Positions 37,780 through 48,925 are shown, numbered from the stretch's first letter. The stretch is DNA of 64,000 nucleotides from Pomacea canaliculata (GCF_003073045.1 NC_037594.1:21892927-21956926); one strand, 5' to 3'. Notes: generated by a model from the sequence alone, not told the origin. Numbers and translations are program-made.

Positions 37780-40180
37780 CCCTAGGATCATGTACCCAGG
37801 AACATAACTATACTTACTTTACATACTTTTTCACACATTTTTATTACTGCATTATTTCCATGTCACCGTCGGCATTACACAAAAAATAAATAAAATAAAT
37901 GAAAATCATGTAAGAGTTGTCTTCATTGCAGCCACGACTGAGAATACATTTATTTCCATACCTAGACTACTAAGAGCAGCTGCCTTTGCCTAAGCTCCGC
38001 CCCCTTTTCAGGTGGAGGTGGCAGCCACGTGCGGACAAGTGATGACTTTAATTGAACTTTTTTCTCTCACCGCGTCACTGAGCGGCGCGTGCTGATATCA
38101 CTGCAGCGCATCTGAGACCAGTTGCCTAACCCTGAACTCCCGCCGGCTACTGAAGCCTCACGCCCCATGCAAGCGCGAAAAAATATCGCCTTTCATAAAA
38201 TGTTCATGATAGACACCTGCTGACTGCTTATTTAATGATAAAAGTAAAAAGAAAATAAATATAGCCATGTTGCTTTGTTTTCGAGTGGACAACAAGCGTT
38301 ACAAGCAAAGCAGAGGTGATAGAGGGAGGGACAAAGATGGAGCGAACAAAATGAAAACAAATGCAAATAGCTCGGAACGGTGGAAAAATGTTTTGTTATT
38401 TTTTTTCATAGCTTCGTGGCTTGTTTTGGTTGTCTTTTGTTACCGAAATGAAGGTATACAGTACTGCGGGGGAAAAAAAAAAACGGGATCTGGCCGAGAT
38501 AGCAAATGTATCCAATTTCAACGACACGTCACTGAGTCTGGTGAGCTTGTGATGTGCGAGTGTGACTGCTCATGAGCGGATGTTTGTGCGCGTGTGTGTG
38601 TGTGTGCGAGAGAGATTATGCATGATTGGAAGACAGAAGAAAAAAAGGAAAATAAAGAAAAAGAAGAGACATAAAAGAAAGAAATAGAGAGAAAAGAAAA
38701 TGTCAAAAAGAATGAACAAAGAAAAAAATATACACAACACATTTTAAAAACATATTCCGATTTCACGGTTCCGTTGACTTTGACATCGACAACTACAAAC
38801 TGCGATGGAGGTAGCGGACATGACATTATCTCTCAATCATTATATTGGAACGCCGCCCTCAGCACCAAACGAGGAGGGGTCGGACAGGTAGGAGAATCAG
38901 CTTCATCCACCTGGACATCTGTTCTATCAAAGGCAGCCGCTCATAGCCGACCCTAACAAAGCGATCGAGGACTATATAGCGTGAGGCCCACGCCAACAAG
39001 TGGATTTGTACACCGCACTGCTTCAGCATCTTGCCTCGGGGGGGGGTCTGGGACAGCACGGTCCTGAAAGGGATGCGACAACTGTCATTTCTCTTCCTTT
39101 CAGGTTCCAGAGCCTTAAACTGACTTTGATGGGACTATAACTTGTCACTGATGTAGAGACATTACGAGTCGTTGAGAATCTGGAAGCAGTTTTGTCCAAG
39201 TTCTGGATTGTGTCATAAACCAGCAGGAGAAACGCCCGTCTTCCAAGGACTTCACATTTGCAGAAACTTGTTTGTACCCGAATAACACCCAGCAGCGAGA
39301 GAAACTCCGGATAAGCTCTGGCATTCACAGGATCTGGGGAATATGTGCAGATGTCGAGGTGAAGTGACCTGGATGTCCCTTCCGGGATGTGTCTGCTCAC
39401 AGTGACATGGTCTGCGGTCAGTGATGCAGTTTGTGCAGGTGGGTTTTGCATCATCATCAGCCCTTGTTTCTATTTTTGCGTTCTCTCTCTCTCTGTTTCG
39501 TTAAGCAAGTAAACAGATTACATTTACTCTATGTATTATTTCATACCGTTTTTTTAGATGCAAATGGCAATCCAGGTACACTAAAACTTTAAGTACCCAT
39601 AGTATGAAGTATGATCGTGAGTTGCAATTTTATGACAGATATTGTATAGAAAGTTTGCTTTTCAACAAAATCGCTCGCCACACTCGCTCAGTTTCTGGTG
39701 GTTTTTGTTTGTTTGTTTGTTTGCTTGTTTGCTTGTTTGCTTGTTTGTTTGTTTGTTTGTTCTTTTGTTTGTGTATGTGTGAAACCATGGCGTCAGGACT
39801 GAGTAGGAAGTGTACATTAGTGTCAGTTGTTCTAACCTCCGCCAAAGCAGGTGCTACTTTCACAGGTGTGAAAAATCGCCGAGAGAAAGGGAAAACAAAA
39901 AGCTGACGGGTACAGGAGGGAGAAATCAATAGATTGGCACGATGACGAGGCTATGACCCTCTGCTGCAGTTTGGATGTTCTTCATTTGAAGAGTCATGCG
40001 TCTACATCGTAAAATTAAAACGCGATGTTAAAATCATTTGTTATACCGTATTTGTGGTGTGGGCTGGGGACATTATTGTCCTTTGAATTCGGATTGTTGT
40101 TGAATAATGTACACTTTCACCTGAGTACAAGTTTCGCAAGCAAAAATGCACACCTTAATAAGGACTTCATCCCAACAATT
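37780..40180. other. Intergenic DNA upstream of the bHLH gene
   Basis: No supported gene. A G+C-richer island at about 37980-38180 holds CAGGTG and CACGTG E-boxes (near 38011 and 38025), a CCGCCCCC Sp1-like site and TTTAATTGA homeodomain-like sequence, and could be a regulatory element. A minus-strand frame of 144 codons (39023-39457) has mixed composition but no recognisable domain. A TTTG tetranucleotide tract runs from 39701 to 39774. Confidence 0.4.
39701..39774. repeat. (TTTG)n simple repeat
   Basis: A tandem TTTG tract with three TTGC interruptions in its centre. The open frames across both strands here come from the repeat. Confidence 0.95.
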
Positions 40181-40189
40181 CGCTCGGCC

Positions 40190-40345
40190 TAGCAGGCAGA
40201 TGATGTTGTGATTAATCACACAAGAACAGCATAAGAATCCCAGGGAGGCGGGTTCTCATCCCACACTAATCATCTTGCAACGGGTCCAAGGTTTTCCTTC
40301 CTAGGGACAGACGAGAGTCCTGAAGTCATGCAGCTGTTCCGACGA
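40190..40345 (+). mobile_element. tRNA-derived SINE-like relic
   Basis: CCTAGCAGGCAGATG looks like a degenerate A box, and GCGGGTTCTCATCCCAC, about 55 bases on, is a good B box (GGTTCTCATCC against GGTTCGANTCC). A body with AAGGTTTTCCTTCCTAGGG follows, similar in kind to the 13.9 kb copy. It is best read as an old SINE insertion. Confidence 0.45.
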
Positions 40346-40829
40346 ATGCCAAAAACAATTTTATTTCATGCTAGTGAAAGAAAGAACACTCAAGCAAAGT
40401 GTCCTGTAGACACTTCTGGTCAGAGAGCTGACCTGCTAAGGCCTTCCTAATGTGATGCCAACAGCATTAAAGACCATTCTTAACCGACAAATATGAACAA
40501 ACGTTTGTCCACGCTTGGCAAAGCTTTTACATAACAATCGTGTTTGGGTTTATTTTTTCATTCATTTTGCTTTGTATGCGTAAATGCTGTGTAATCAGCA
40601 ATCTTTATCTCAATTTCTTGGTTATTACTTTTATATGTGTACTCAGATTACCTTAAAAAGCAATAAGTTCATCACTCAATCACTCTTCCGCTGAAGGATT
40701 GACATATCGAGATAGTAATTTTTCTTCCTTTGAATAGTTCTCAGCTGCGGCACTAATCAAAGAAAAAGTGCTTTGAAATAAATACGATGCGTTCTGCAAT
40801 GCAATAATATTATTGTCTCGGCACTTTCA

Positions 40830-41470
40830 TGCCCTCTCTGGTGACATCAGGCAAGCAGCGAGTCACCAACTGATTTCATAGCTTTTTTCAGCACATGCGC
40901 AGGTGCAGCACCTTTGGCACCGCTGGGCGGCTGAAATTGGCGGTGTCTTTTATTGTACTGGCAGCTTCATTTTCTACCCCCCAATATTCCAAGGATTAAA
41001 AACAAGTCTCTCTCTCCCTCTTTCTCCTCCCACACCTTCAGTCTTTCTGAGCAAATGAAATGCGCCCCCAAGACGCTGCACTTTATCAGCTCTTGTTTCG
41101 CTAAGATTTCCACGTTATGAAAGGGACGTAGATTCTTACGCTGCGGCAAAAAAAAGTTCCCTTCCAACAGAACGGTCAGATCGATTCCAGAAAAGATGCA
41201 GCTTGCAACACGGAGGCAATTGTTCTCCGAGCAAAGGGAAATATTAGGGTAGGGGAGGGGGACCGTGCGGGCAGGTAGCGGGCGCGACTAGAGTGGAGGC
41301 TTGAAGCAGGTATTTACCGCACTCGCTCGTTTGAGGGCCTAATATCCAATATCGGCCTCCGCCAGCCAGCGGCATCTCTACGAGGCTGTAGCCATGAGGC
41401 CATTGTCAAGGCACTGGCTGAATTTTTTTTCTAGCGCTGGACGGTTATTTATTTCCAATAAATGGCTGTT
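40830..41470 (+). promoter_or_regulatory. Candidate regulatory region upstream of the bHLH gene
   Basis: This G+C-richer stretch ends about 500 bases before the bHLH start codon. It holds a near-perfect palindrome, AGGTGC-A-GCACCT (40901-40913), containing an E-box CAGGTG, a Sox-like CCATTGTC (41400-41407) and a Fox-like TTATTTATTT (about 41445-41454). Clusters of such sites are common in developmental enhancers. There is no direct proof; the call rests on motif density and position. Confidence 0.35.
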
Positions 41471-41973
41471 TCATCCCTTATGAGTCTGGAACTGACGAAC
41501 GAGCGTTTCCTAATAATTCTTAATGATAACCTGGAGTAGGACTGACTCACTGAAGTGCTGGCAGACGGTTCACTTCCTTCTATCTCCCTCATTCCTCTCG
41601 TTAGATTCTTCTCTTTGTTTGAGTGTGTGTGCGCGGGCGTCCGTGCGTGCGTTTTCAGCTTAGCCAAATTTGACTTGTCTAAGTATTATGTAATTGTAGT
41701 GCTCTGTTTTGTCGCGTGTATTTTTACATCTGCGGGGGTGTGTGTGTGTGACTATAACCAGTTTTACACACATTACTTCTATTATTTTAAAAACCATACA
41801 GTTTTAAACAGTTTACTCATTGAGAAATGTCGTTTTTAAAGAAATAAAGAAGACCAGAAAAGAAAATTAAATTATTATTACATTATAATTCCATTGCTCT
41901 TCTAAGCAGGTCTCGTAAGCAGAAATTGACTCTCAAGCTGAAGTGACCAACGATCTCCTCTAGCAGTGCCGCC

Positions 41974-42972
41974 ATGAGGCCTACCACAAACAACGACCAT
42001 CACAACGACAGCGACAATACGACTCCTCCGCAGCAGCCGATGGTGGAGAAGCGGCCCGAAGACGAGGGCAAACCCAGGGACGCGGCGATGCTGACGGAGC
42101 TTGTTCCTCCCTCACGGTTCCTAGCAGGAACGGGCGCGTCCTCCATAGAACCAAAGAGCTTGACGGACTTGTCGGATGTGACGTCACTCGCTGGACGGCG
42201 TCACGTGTATGGTGACGTCAACGGCTGCTACCCGCGCGAGGTTTCGTACCCTGGAGAGGATAGTTCCTATTATCATTACGAAGCCGTGGCCGGCGACGGC
42301 TGCCCCCAGTCTGTCACAGACAGCGACGGCGGCTACCACAGCCCGGGGAGCTCGCCCTACTCCTTCCCCCACGAGCAGCGCCCTTCCGTCGCAGTTCCTG
42401 CCGCCATCGTGAACTCTCCCCACTCCACGGACTGGGTTCCACACTCCTGGGACAACTCCAAGGTCCAGGAGCGAGGGGCTGGTTCCTACGCGACCAGTCC
42501 GCTGCTTCGCGGCGACGCGTTCGGTCAATCGCCGTCCAGCGGCCACAACTACGAGGACAGTTCGCCTGCCTCCCACCAGAGGGCGCACTTGGCACTGCAC
42601 GACAATCGCGTCGGCTTCCAGGGTTTTCAAGAAGCGGCGAAAGCACTGGACCTGGAACACAGACAACAGATCCTGGACCATCTTCGAACGAACCAAGAAA
42701 GCATTCAGGACCAAGAAAATGTGGACTCGTCGGACTATCACCAGGCGGCCAGCGGCTCCAAGAAGCGACGGAGGCGTGTTCAGACCGTCACGCAGAGGAA
42801 GGCGGCCAATTTGAGAGAGAGGAAGCGCATGTGCCATCTGAACGTGGCTTTTGACAGTCTCAAGGAACACTTGCCCAACATCCGAAACAGAAAGAAGCTT
42901 TCGCGGATCCAGACACTGAGGGCGGCGATATACTACATTCACTTGCTGTCAGAATGCTTACACTCGGCATGA
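41974..42972 (+). CDS. Class A bHLH transcription factor, Fer3-like
   Basis: A single-exon frame of 332 residues. The first 260 are low-complexity and rich in Ser, Pro, Asp and His, as in many developmental regulators. The bHLH domain occupies about 263-330: a basic stretch KKRRRR, then RKAANLRERKRM, helix 1 HLNVAFDSLKEHLP, a loop with NRKKL, and helix 2 SRIQTLRAAIYYIHLLSECL. The RER in the basic region and the LNxAFxxL helix place it with class A factors that bind CANNTG E-boxes as dimers. The basic region and SRIxTLRxAIxYI helix are nearest Fer3/NATO3 and related Ptf1a-type factors, but the loop differs, so the subfamily is uncertain. The ATG sits in a strong context (GCCGCC before it) with an in-frame stop shortly upstream. 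The domain ends three residues before the C-terminus. Confidence 0.9.
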   Translation: MRPTTNNDHHNDSDNTTPPQQPMVEKRPEDEGKPRDAAMLTELVPPSRFLAGTGASSIEPKSLTDLSDVTSLAGRRHVYGDVNGCYPREVSYPGEDSSYYHYEAVAGDGCPQSVTDSDGGYHSPGSSPYSFPHEQRPSVAVPAAIVNSPHSTDWVPHSWDNSKVQERGAGSYATSPLLRGDAFGQSPSSGHNYEDSSPASHQRAHLALHDNRVGFQGFQEAAKALDLEHRQQILDHLRTNQESIQDQENVDSSDYHQAASGSKKRRRRVQTVTQRKAANLRERKRMCHLNVAFDSLKEHLPNIRNRKKLSRIQTLRAAIYYIHLLSECLHSA

Positions 42973-43060
42973 CGTAGAAAAGACTGATGTAACAAAAACA
43001 ATTCCTCGGGGGTAGAGTGCTTGTGGGGTGGTGGCAGTAGCCGTTGGAAGAGCGTTCCAT

Positions 43061-43066
43061 CAATAA
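43061..43066 (+). terminator. Polyadenylation signal of the bHLH gene
   Basis: AATAAA lies 89 bases after the stop codon and is followed by a short A-rich run in the genomic sequence. It is the nearest signal and gives a short 3' UTR. Confidence 0.6.
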
Positions 43067-43099
43067 AGAAAAAAAAAAAAAGACTGCTCTGAAGATTCT

Positions 43100-43930
43100 C
43101 TTTTCTCTCACCACAAATAAGAAAACTGGTCATTCTGATATCATGGTTGTGTTTGTCCTTTGTTTTGTCTTTTTATGTCTTTCGTTGTTGTATTCGCAAG
43201 ATTTGCTGAAATAAAATGTGCTGAAGGATGTCTCGTGTGTGTGTGTGAGAGAGAGAGGGAGAGAAAGAGACAGAGTGTACCTGTCTGTCTTAGCCGCCTT
43301 CAAGACTACATAGCTAGTTTTTTTTTTCTTTATCCATTTGCCTATAAGAAAGTTTATGTAGCTCTATGTCTGTGTTACAGTGTCTGTCTGTATCGGTCTG
43401 TGCCTGACTTCTCGCTCTTGCAGCTCAGTGTCCGTCTCTGTCCGTCCAGACAGCTCTGTGTCCGTCTTTCTCATCCCCCTCTCAGTTCCTCTTATTTTTT
43501 TCCCCTATTTTAATTGCCAAACTCATCTCTATACATCACCTCCCTTGTTGACTGTTATTACACACATGCAGTTTTGACAGCCGTTGAGGTGAGCACGTGC
43601 GAGAGATAAAGAGCGTACGTCGTTGCACTGTCGCGTGCGTGGCTTCTCTTTGTTAGGCAACATTCTAGCCCCTGTGACCTGCACCCTGACCCTTGTGACA
43701 ACAGCTCAGTATATCTTCTTTCCATTTGTCTCACACGAGTCATCCAGGAAACAACAAGAGTAACGTGTCAAGCCATCCATTGTTGTTGTTTTTTAGTATT
43801 TAAAAAAGCATCAACAATCACAATTATATATATAACAATACTCTTTTTACAACATCAATATTTCCATCACCACCGCTACCACCGCGGTGTTAGCTGGTGT
43901 GTGTCGGCTCAGACGCCCGGCACAAAACTG
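43100..43930. other. Intergenic DNA downstream of the bHLH gene
   Basis: No supported gene. A GT/GA simple tract lies at about 43233-43275, and a pyrimidine-rich stretch with repeated TGTCTGTC and CCGTC words runs from about 43280 to 43500. Frames over these tracts are composition artefacts. Confidence 0.5.
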
Positions 43931-43934
43931 TGTA

Positions 43935-44771
43935 CAGTGGAACCTCGGTTAGCGAACGCCTCGGATAACGAATATTTCGGTTAACGAACAAAAATTTCGT
44001 TAAAAGTTTGTCTCGGATAGCGAACAAAATTTCGGATAACGAACAGCCACGTGAACCACACGTGACCGACCAGCATGTCATCATTCGCGCTCGAGACACA
44101 GATACGATCAGTCGTTCCTTACCTGTGCGCATCCTTCTTATTTAGTGATTGTCGTGCTTTATTTTAATCAGATAATCCTCAATCATGATTCCAAAGAAGA
44201 TTAAGAGCAATTAACAGTAGTGAGGTAATGACAAGGAAGCGGCCAACAAATGAATTGAAAAAGGAAATGATTTCAAAGTGTGAAGGTGGCATGCGTCTGT
44301 CGGATATGTGATGTCTTATTACCGAAGAGTTTTACAAAAAAAAGGCAGAAGGAGCAGACACTGGACAAGATTTTTCCTTTAACCTCAAAGCTACAGAAAA
44401 AGGAAGTCACCCCCGATTTTATAATGTCACGTGTGCTCATGGAGGGGGAATCCAAGCAGTAATTCCACCCCTTCCTCCCCACACCTCCATCCACCCACGC
44501 CGTCAAAACGGCAAGTTTTCTGATGTTTAAATGCTTTTGTTAATGTTTTTATGTTTATTTAACTCCATTTATATTGCACTATAACTGTCCTCATTAAAAC
44601 AAATACCTATAGAACCTTTAACTTTCAAATATTAGCGAATCAACAGGGGCTGGGAACCAATTAAATCTATTTCCTTTATTTCTTATGGAAAAAACTGTTT
44701 CGGATAACGAACATTTCGGTTAACGAACAGCTTTCCAGAACAGATTAAGTTCGTTAACCGAGGTTCCACTG
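43935..44771 (+). mobile_element. Tigger-like (pogo) DNA transposon, internally deleted
   Basis: The element begins CAGTGGAACCTCGGTTAGCG and ends with the inverted copy CGAGGTTCCACTG, flanked by TA on each side (43933-43934 and 44772-44773). Both ends carry repeated CGGATAACGAA / CGGTTAACGAA words, likely transposase binding sites. Inside, a frame starting MTRKRPTNELKKEMISKCEG resembles the N-terminal CENP-B-like DNA-binding part of Tigger/jerky transposases and soon stops. Further on, FTKKRQKEQTLDKIFP resembles the family's C-terminal end. The whole DDE catalytic core is missing, so it could move only with help from an intact relative. The well-matched ends suggest moderate age. Confidence 0.85.
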
Positions 44772-44774
44772 TAA

Positions 44775-46785
44775 AACCATCCTTCAGGGTACCTTGGAGG
44801 AAAGGTTGACCCCCGAGGTGAACAGATGAAGAGCAGGTTTTAAAACGTCTTTCAGACCGGTTGTAGGACTGGTCATGTCATGCAGATCCTGGTCACCACA
44901 GTACGAGAAACGCCCAACTGTTCACAGCTGCCTCTGTCCAGTTGTCCCCCAACCCAGACCAGTTCCAGAGGACCTGCACAGCTGTTTGTCAGTTGGTACC
45001 GGTCTAGGGGTGAACAAATGAATAGTCTTCACTGTTGTAAATAAAGTTGTTTTCTTCGGGGGAAAAAACAAAGTTGCACAATGACGTCAACACTAGCTTA
45101 ACAACTAGATGTTTGCGTGGAGAATTTTCGTCAACAATACATTAATCTCTAAACAAGCATACTGTGTGGCTCCAAGATGATGTTGGGGTTGGGTAGCGGG
45201 GGGAATCCTCGTAATTTTTTCAAATCGTGTGTTTTGCATTTGAGTAATGGACGAAGATGTAAGTGATTAAGTTCTGGTTGTTGCCTGGACTGATTACACC
45301 AACAGACAAAAGCGATTCCTGGACACCCATTAAATGAAGCATTTTTAATGAAAAAAAAAAAATCGATTCAAGCGCTGCTGTCGGGCTGAGGCACTCGAGC
45401 GTGACCGCACTGCGAGTTGTCACGTGGCAGAGAGTTATACTAGCAGCGAACCCGGATTCTCTCACCGCACGACGTACGTAGATGTGGCAAGGTGCACAGA
45501 AGCTTATGGAGTCAACAAACAGTCATGAGGACTCTCGCTGGTAGTTGGTGGGGGGTTCAACGCATGGGAGGAGGGAGGAAGGGGTCCCAGATGAGAGATG
45601 CACTGGCTGAGAGCAGCCACTTTCACTACTGACTACTCCACCCTCTCACAGGAGAAGTACACGTTTCCTTCATTAACATGCTTACATCCATCTTTACTTT
45701 GACAAACTTCCTCCTTCTGATCCAAATTCTGACAGCAAGCTCCATCAAGACATACTAAGGTAAGGTGTGAGCGTAGAACGAACAACGATTGTCTTCATGA
45801 ATGTATGATTATGACAAATTGCTTGTGCTTTGTTTCTGAAGTGTCTCACTTCTTTTCATGAAAATCGGGAAGAAAAAAAGATGATGGGTCCGTTTGTGTA
45901 CAAGTGTAAAGGTTGGGTCCCGTCCCATAAACCCTTTAAAAAACAGAAGCAGCCAAAGAAATTAGAGACTACATAAATAATTTTCAATTAATTTTAATAA
46001 AAATGCAATTGCGATAACATTTTAAATATTACAAGAAGCAAAAACTACAGGATATATACATGGATTAAGACACACATGAAAAAGGAGATATCTGTTGCTG
46101 CTAGTCATTGGTTTTGTTTGTTTTTTCTCACTGTGCCAGTAAATGGCAGGCGGGACATACAAAGTATTGTCGGTAAACCAAATAGAAGAATAAGTGCAAC
46201 AATCCTGAAAGCTGACAAAGTAAACATCAACATAATTTTGGATAAACATTGATACAAACAAAAGCATTGGATCCACACGACAATCTGTCTCGTGTCAATG
46301 AAAAAAGTTCAAAATCTTTTAAAATCAAAAGCGGGTACAGAACGTTGATATCGGCGCTTTACTTGGCGGAGGTGCATTGTTGATGCTAGTTGTCTGCCGG
46401 AACCCGAGAAAGCGGAATTCCTCCACCTCAAGTTCTTTTTTAATTTTGAAGAAAATGAATGAATAATAATTCATATCATGCTCTCGCTCTCTCTTTTCCT
46501 TTTCTCTCTCTCTTTCTCGAATGCTTCATCAAAAACATTAAAATGGACAAGTGGAAATATTAGTATGTAAAAGGTAATGTTTTTATAGGTATTGTTGGTT
46601 TTTGTTACATGTATAATTTCCCCATCGAAGCAAACCAAAATGTTTGCTCAATAAAGAAGTCGGTCGAAGTCTCTCGCATGCTTCTCTTCAAAAACAGACT
46701 TCTTTTCTCATTTCAGAAAAGAAATTGTCAATGTCAGAGTTGTGCGCTCTGGGTGCGTTGTTATGACATTCCACTCAGCAACGCA
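44775..46785. other. Intergenic DNA between the transposon and the secreted-protein gene
   Basis: No supported gene. Short frames on both strands lack motifs. The right part (about 45950-46700) is AT-rich and may hold the 3' UTR of the minus-strand gene that ends at 46790, but no clear polyadenylation signal was fixed. Confidence 0.45.
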
Positions 46786-46789
46786 AGAC

Positions 46790-48085
46790 TCAGAGGAGAG
46801 ATCTGTTGCTGTTGCTTCCAGCGTCGCCCACGGCTCCAGGTCGGCGGTTACCCAGCAAGAGGTTGGTCATGATGTACTTATCCGGCGTGTCCACGATGTT
46901 GTTGGTGAGAAAACTGGAGACAAGCGGACTGACACCCATGGACTGCGAGAGCATGTTGTTGATGGTGTCGCTCATGAGGGCATTGTAGAACTTGTCGAAG
47001 CCGCCCCTGGCGAAGTAAGAAGACGCAACGGGACCAAAGTTCTGCAGATACGGCAACATGGCCAACCGCAGGGGGTTGGCGTCCATGGCGGTGTAGGCTA
47101 GAAGAGCGTTGGTGCCCAGCAGGTTGCTGCCAACGGCTGCTGAAGCAGCTGGATCAACAGGTGCTCCTGCTCCCAACCCCTGCCCTGTGGACAAAGCATA
47201 AAACAGTAATGGTAAAAGCAACTCGGCACTAGCATAAAAAAATCTAGTATTGAGGTCACACAGTGCATAAGTGCTACATTTCATTTATTCGTTCCTATTA
47301 AGCCTAGTCTGTACTTTCCTGTCTTACTCAAGCTGCATCACGTTTTATTCAGTTCTTTCACCTCTCCCTCAACTGTTCGGAGCCAAGTTGTCTCTTCTCT
47401 TCCTGTCTTCTTGTTGCTTCTTGTTCCCAGGGGGAAAATTTTTTTTTCTCGTCTAAGGACACGACCAAATCCATCTCCACCTTTTATTCGGCCATGTCTC
47501 TTTTATTAAGGAATTATTTGTTGGTTATCTTTTGGGTCCAGTGTATTCGCATGATTCTTCTTAGGCTAATAGTATGGAAACATGATAATTTTGTCATTTT
47601 GTCATACAGTGCTGATTTATATTATTTTGTTCATACTCGGGTAAGCATTCCTCACTTTTCTGAGTCTGTTTTGTGTATCATTTCCAGTCCATACATAATG
47701 TCTAACAACTTCTAAAATAGGTGAATTTATCTGCTGTTGGTAACTCATGACCATATATTCTAATTGGATAGGATTCAGATGTTTAGTGCCATCACCTGCC
47801 TTTTCTCTTGATGATTGTCAGTCTACTCTTTTTCTTTTTTCTTTTTTTTTTTCGCATATGAGTGTTAATATGAGACAACAGTGTAGGATCATCTGCAGAG
47901 ACTAAGTTCTAAGAAGAGAAAGAATGTTAGTTGAAGGAACACTACCACAGAAGAAAGAAAAAATTCAAAAATCAGATATATACGTATGGCATGAACACTG
48001 GCCGAGTACTTAATTTACGCCAAGCTATACCTGAAGTAAGGGCCAGGGTACAGAAGCAGGCAACGACTCCAAGTACATTCATCAT
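46790..48085 (-). CDS. Small predicted secreted protein, no known family
   Basis: Two coding exons on the minus strand, 48085-48031 and 47184-46790, join through GTATAG and CCACAG splice sites to give 149 codons. The protein starts MMNVLGVVACFCTLALTSG, a typical signal peptide likely cut near residue 18. The mature part begins GQGLGAGAPVDPAAS and continues with Ala-, Leu- and Asn-rich helical-looking sequence (LAYTAMDANPLRLAMLPYLQ), ending in a dibasic NRRPG and a polar tail. It has no cysteines after the signal, so it is not a disulphide toxin or a typical EGF-type protein. A non-coding first exon (48843 to about 48890) and a TATA box support a real, probably strongly expressed gene. I do not recognise the family; it may be lineage-specific. 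Confidence 0.7.
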
Positions 48086-48184
48086 GGCAAAGAACTGGCG
48101 GAAGTCTGCAAAACAAGACAGTGTGAAACAATACACATTGCTAAAACCTTCACGTACGTTGAGATGGCTACAAATCATATTCTC

Positions 48185-48245
48185 TGTGTGTGTGTGTGTG
48201 TGGGCGCGCGCCTGCGTGCGTATGTGTGAGAGAGAAAAGGAGAGA
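48185..48245. repeat. GT/GA-rich simple repeat in intron
   Basis: A GT tract, a short GC-rich break and a GA tract lie in the first intron of the minus-strand secreted-protein gene. The open frame crossing it is an artefact. Confidence 0.85.
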
Positions 48246-48842
48246 AAGGTAAAAGAGAGAGAACCTTCTTGAATATTCTGTACATGAAATGAAATGTCTA
48301 TAAATACAGTACAACTACAAAATATCTTTATTAATCATTCACAGGAAATTGTTTTGTCTGCCCACGGTAACATGGAAACATCACTTTACACAAAACAACA
48401 CAATTTATAGAGAAAACTGACTACATCCAATTTATTAGTCAAGCATCTACAGTCTCTGTCGCAATTATTAAAAATCTATACACATGAATATTACCACTCA
48501 AAAAAGGAAAACAGCATGACATCAGTTCAAAAATATGCATATATAGACACTCAGGAAAAGTTCATACTGCTTACTTTAGCCGTTTTAATATATTTTAATT
48601 CTAACATCTGGCAAGAAAAGTATTCCGGGTAAAGTTGACACTGATTTCAACACCACCTCTATCCTATTTTAACACAGAATTAACATTTCAAGCTACATTG
48701 AATTTAAAAGTCTGTTAAATATATCTGCTAGAGCTGTCTCATAATAAATAAACCCTAGGAATGAAACAGTATTTGTTTTGGGTTTGAGTGAATTATGTCA
48801 CACTGCATAAGATCAGACATTCATAAGAAAAGAACATCTTAC

Positions 48843-48925
48843 CAGGTGCTGACGGAGACGTGCAGTACTCTTGTGGTGATCAGAGAAAACTTGCCGACCA
48901 AGGGCGGGGACCCATTATATAGCCT
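48843..48925 (-). promoter_or_regulatory. TATA promoter and 5' UTR exon of the secreted-protein gene
   Basis: On the minus strand CTATATAATG (about 48913-48922) forms a TATA box. About 30 bases further would be the start site (near 48890). The leader runs to a consensus donor, CACCTG-GTAAG (last exon base 48843), has no ATG, and should splice to the acceptor TTTTGCAG before 48105, 20 bases ahead of the start codon. The fit of TATA, leader and splice sites supports the gene model. Confidence 0.65.

Noticed and set aside
38267-38575. Plus-strand frame with a hydrophobic stretch
   Set aside because: The hydrophobic part comes from T-rich sequence. There is no start context, neighbour exon or family match.
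42184-42942. Minus-strand open frame of 252 codons opposite the bHLH gene
   Set aside because: It is antisense to a well-supported coding exon with high G+C content; open antisense frames are expected and it has no known domain.
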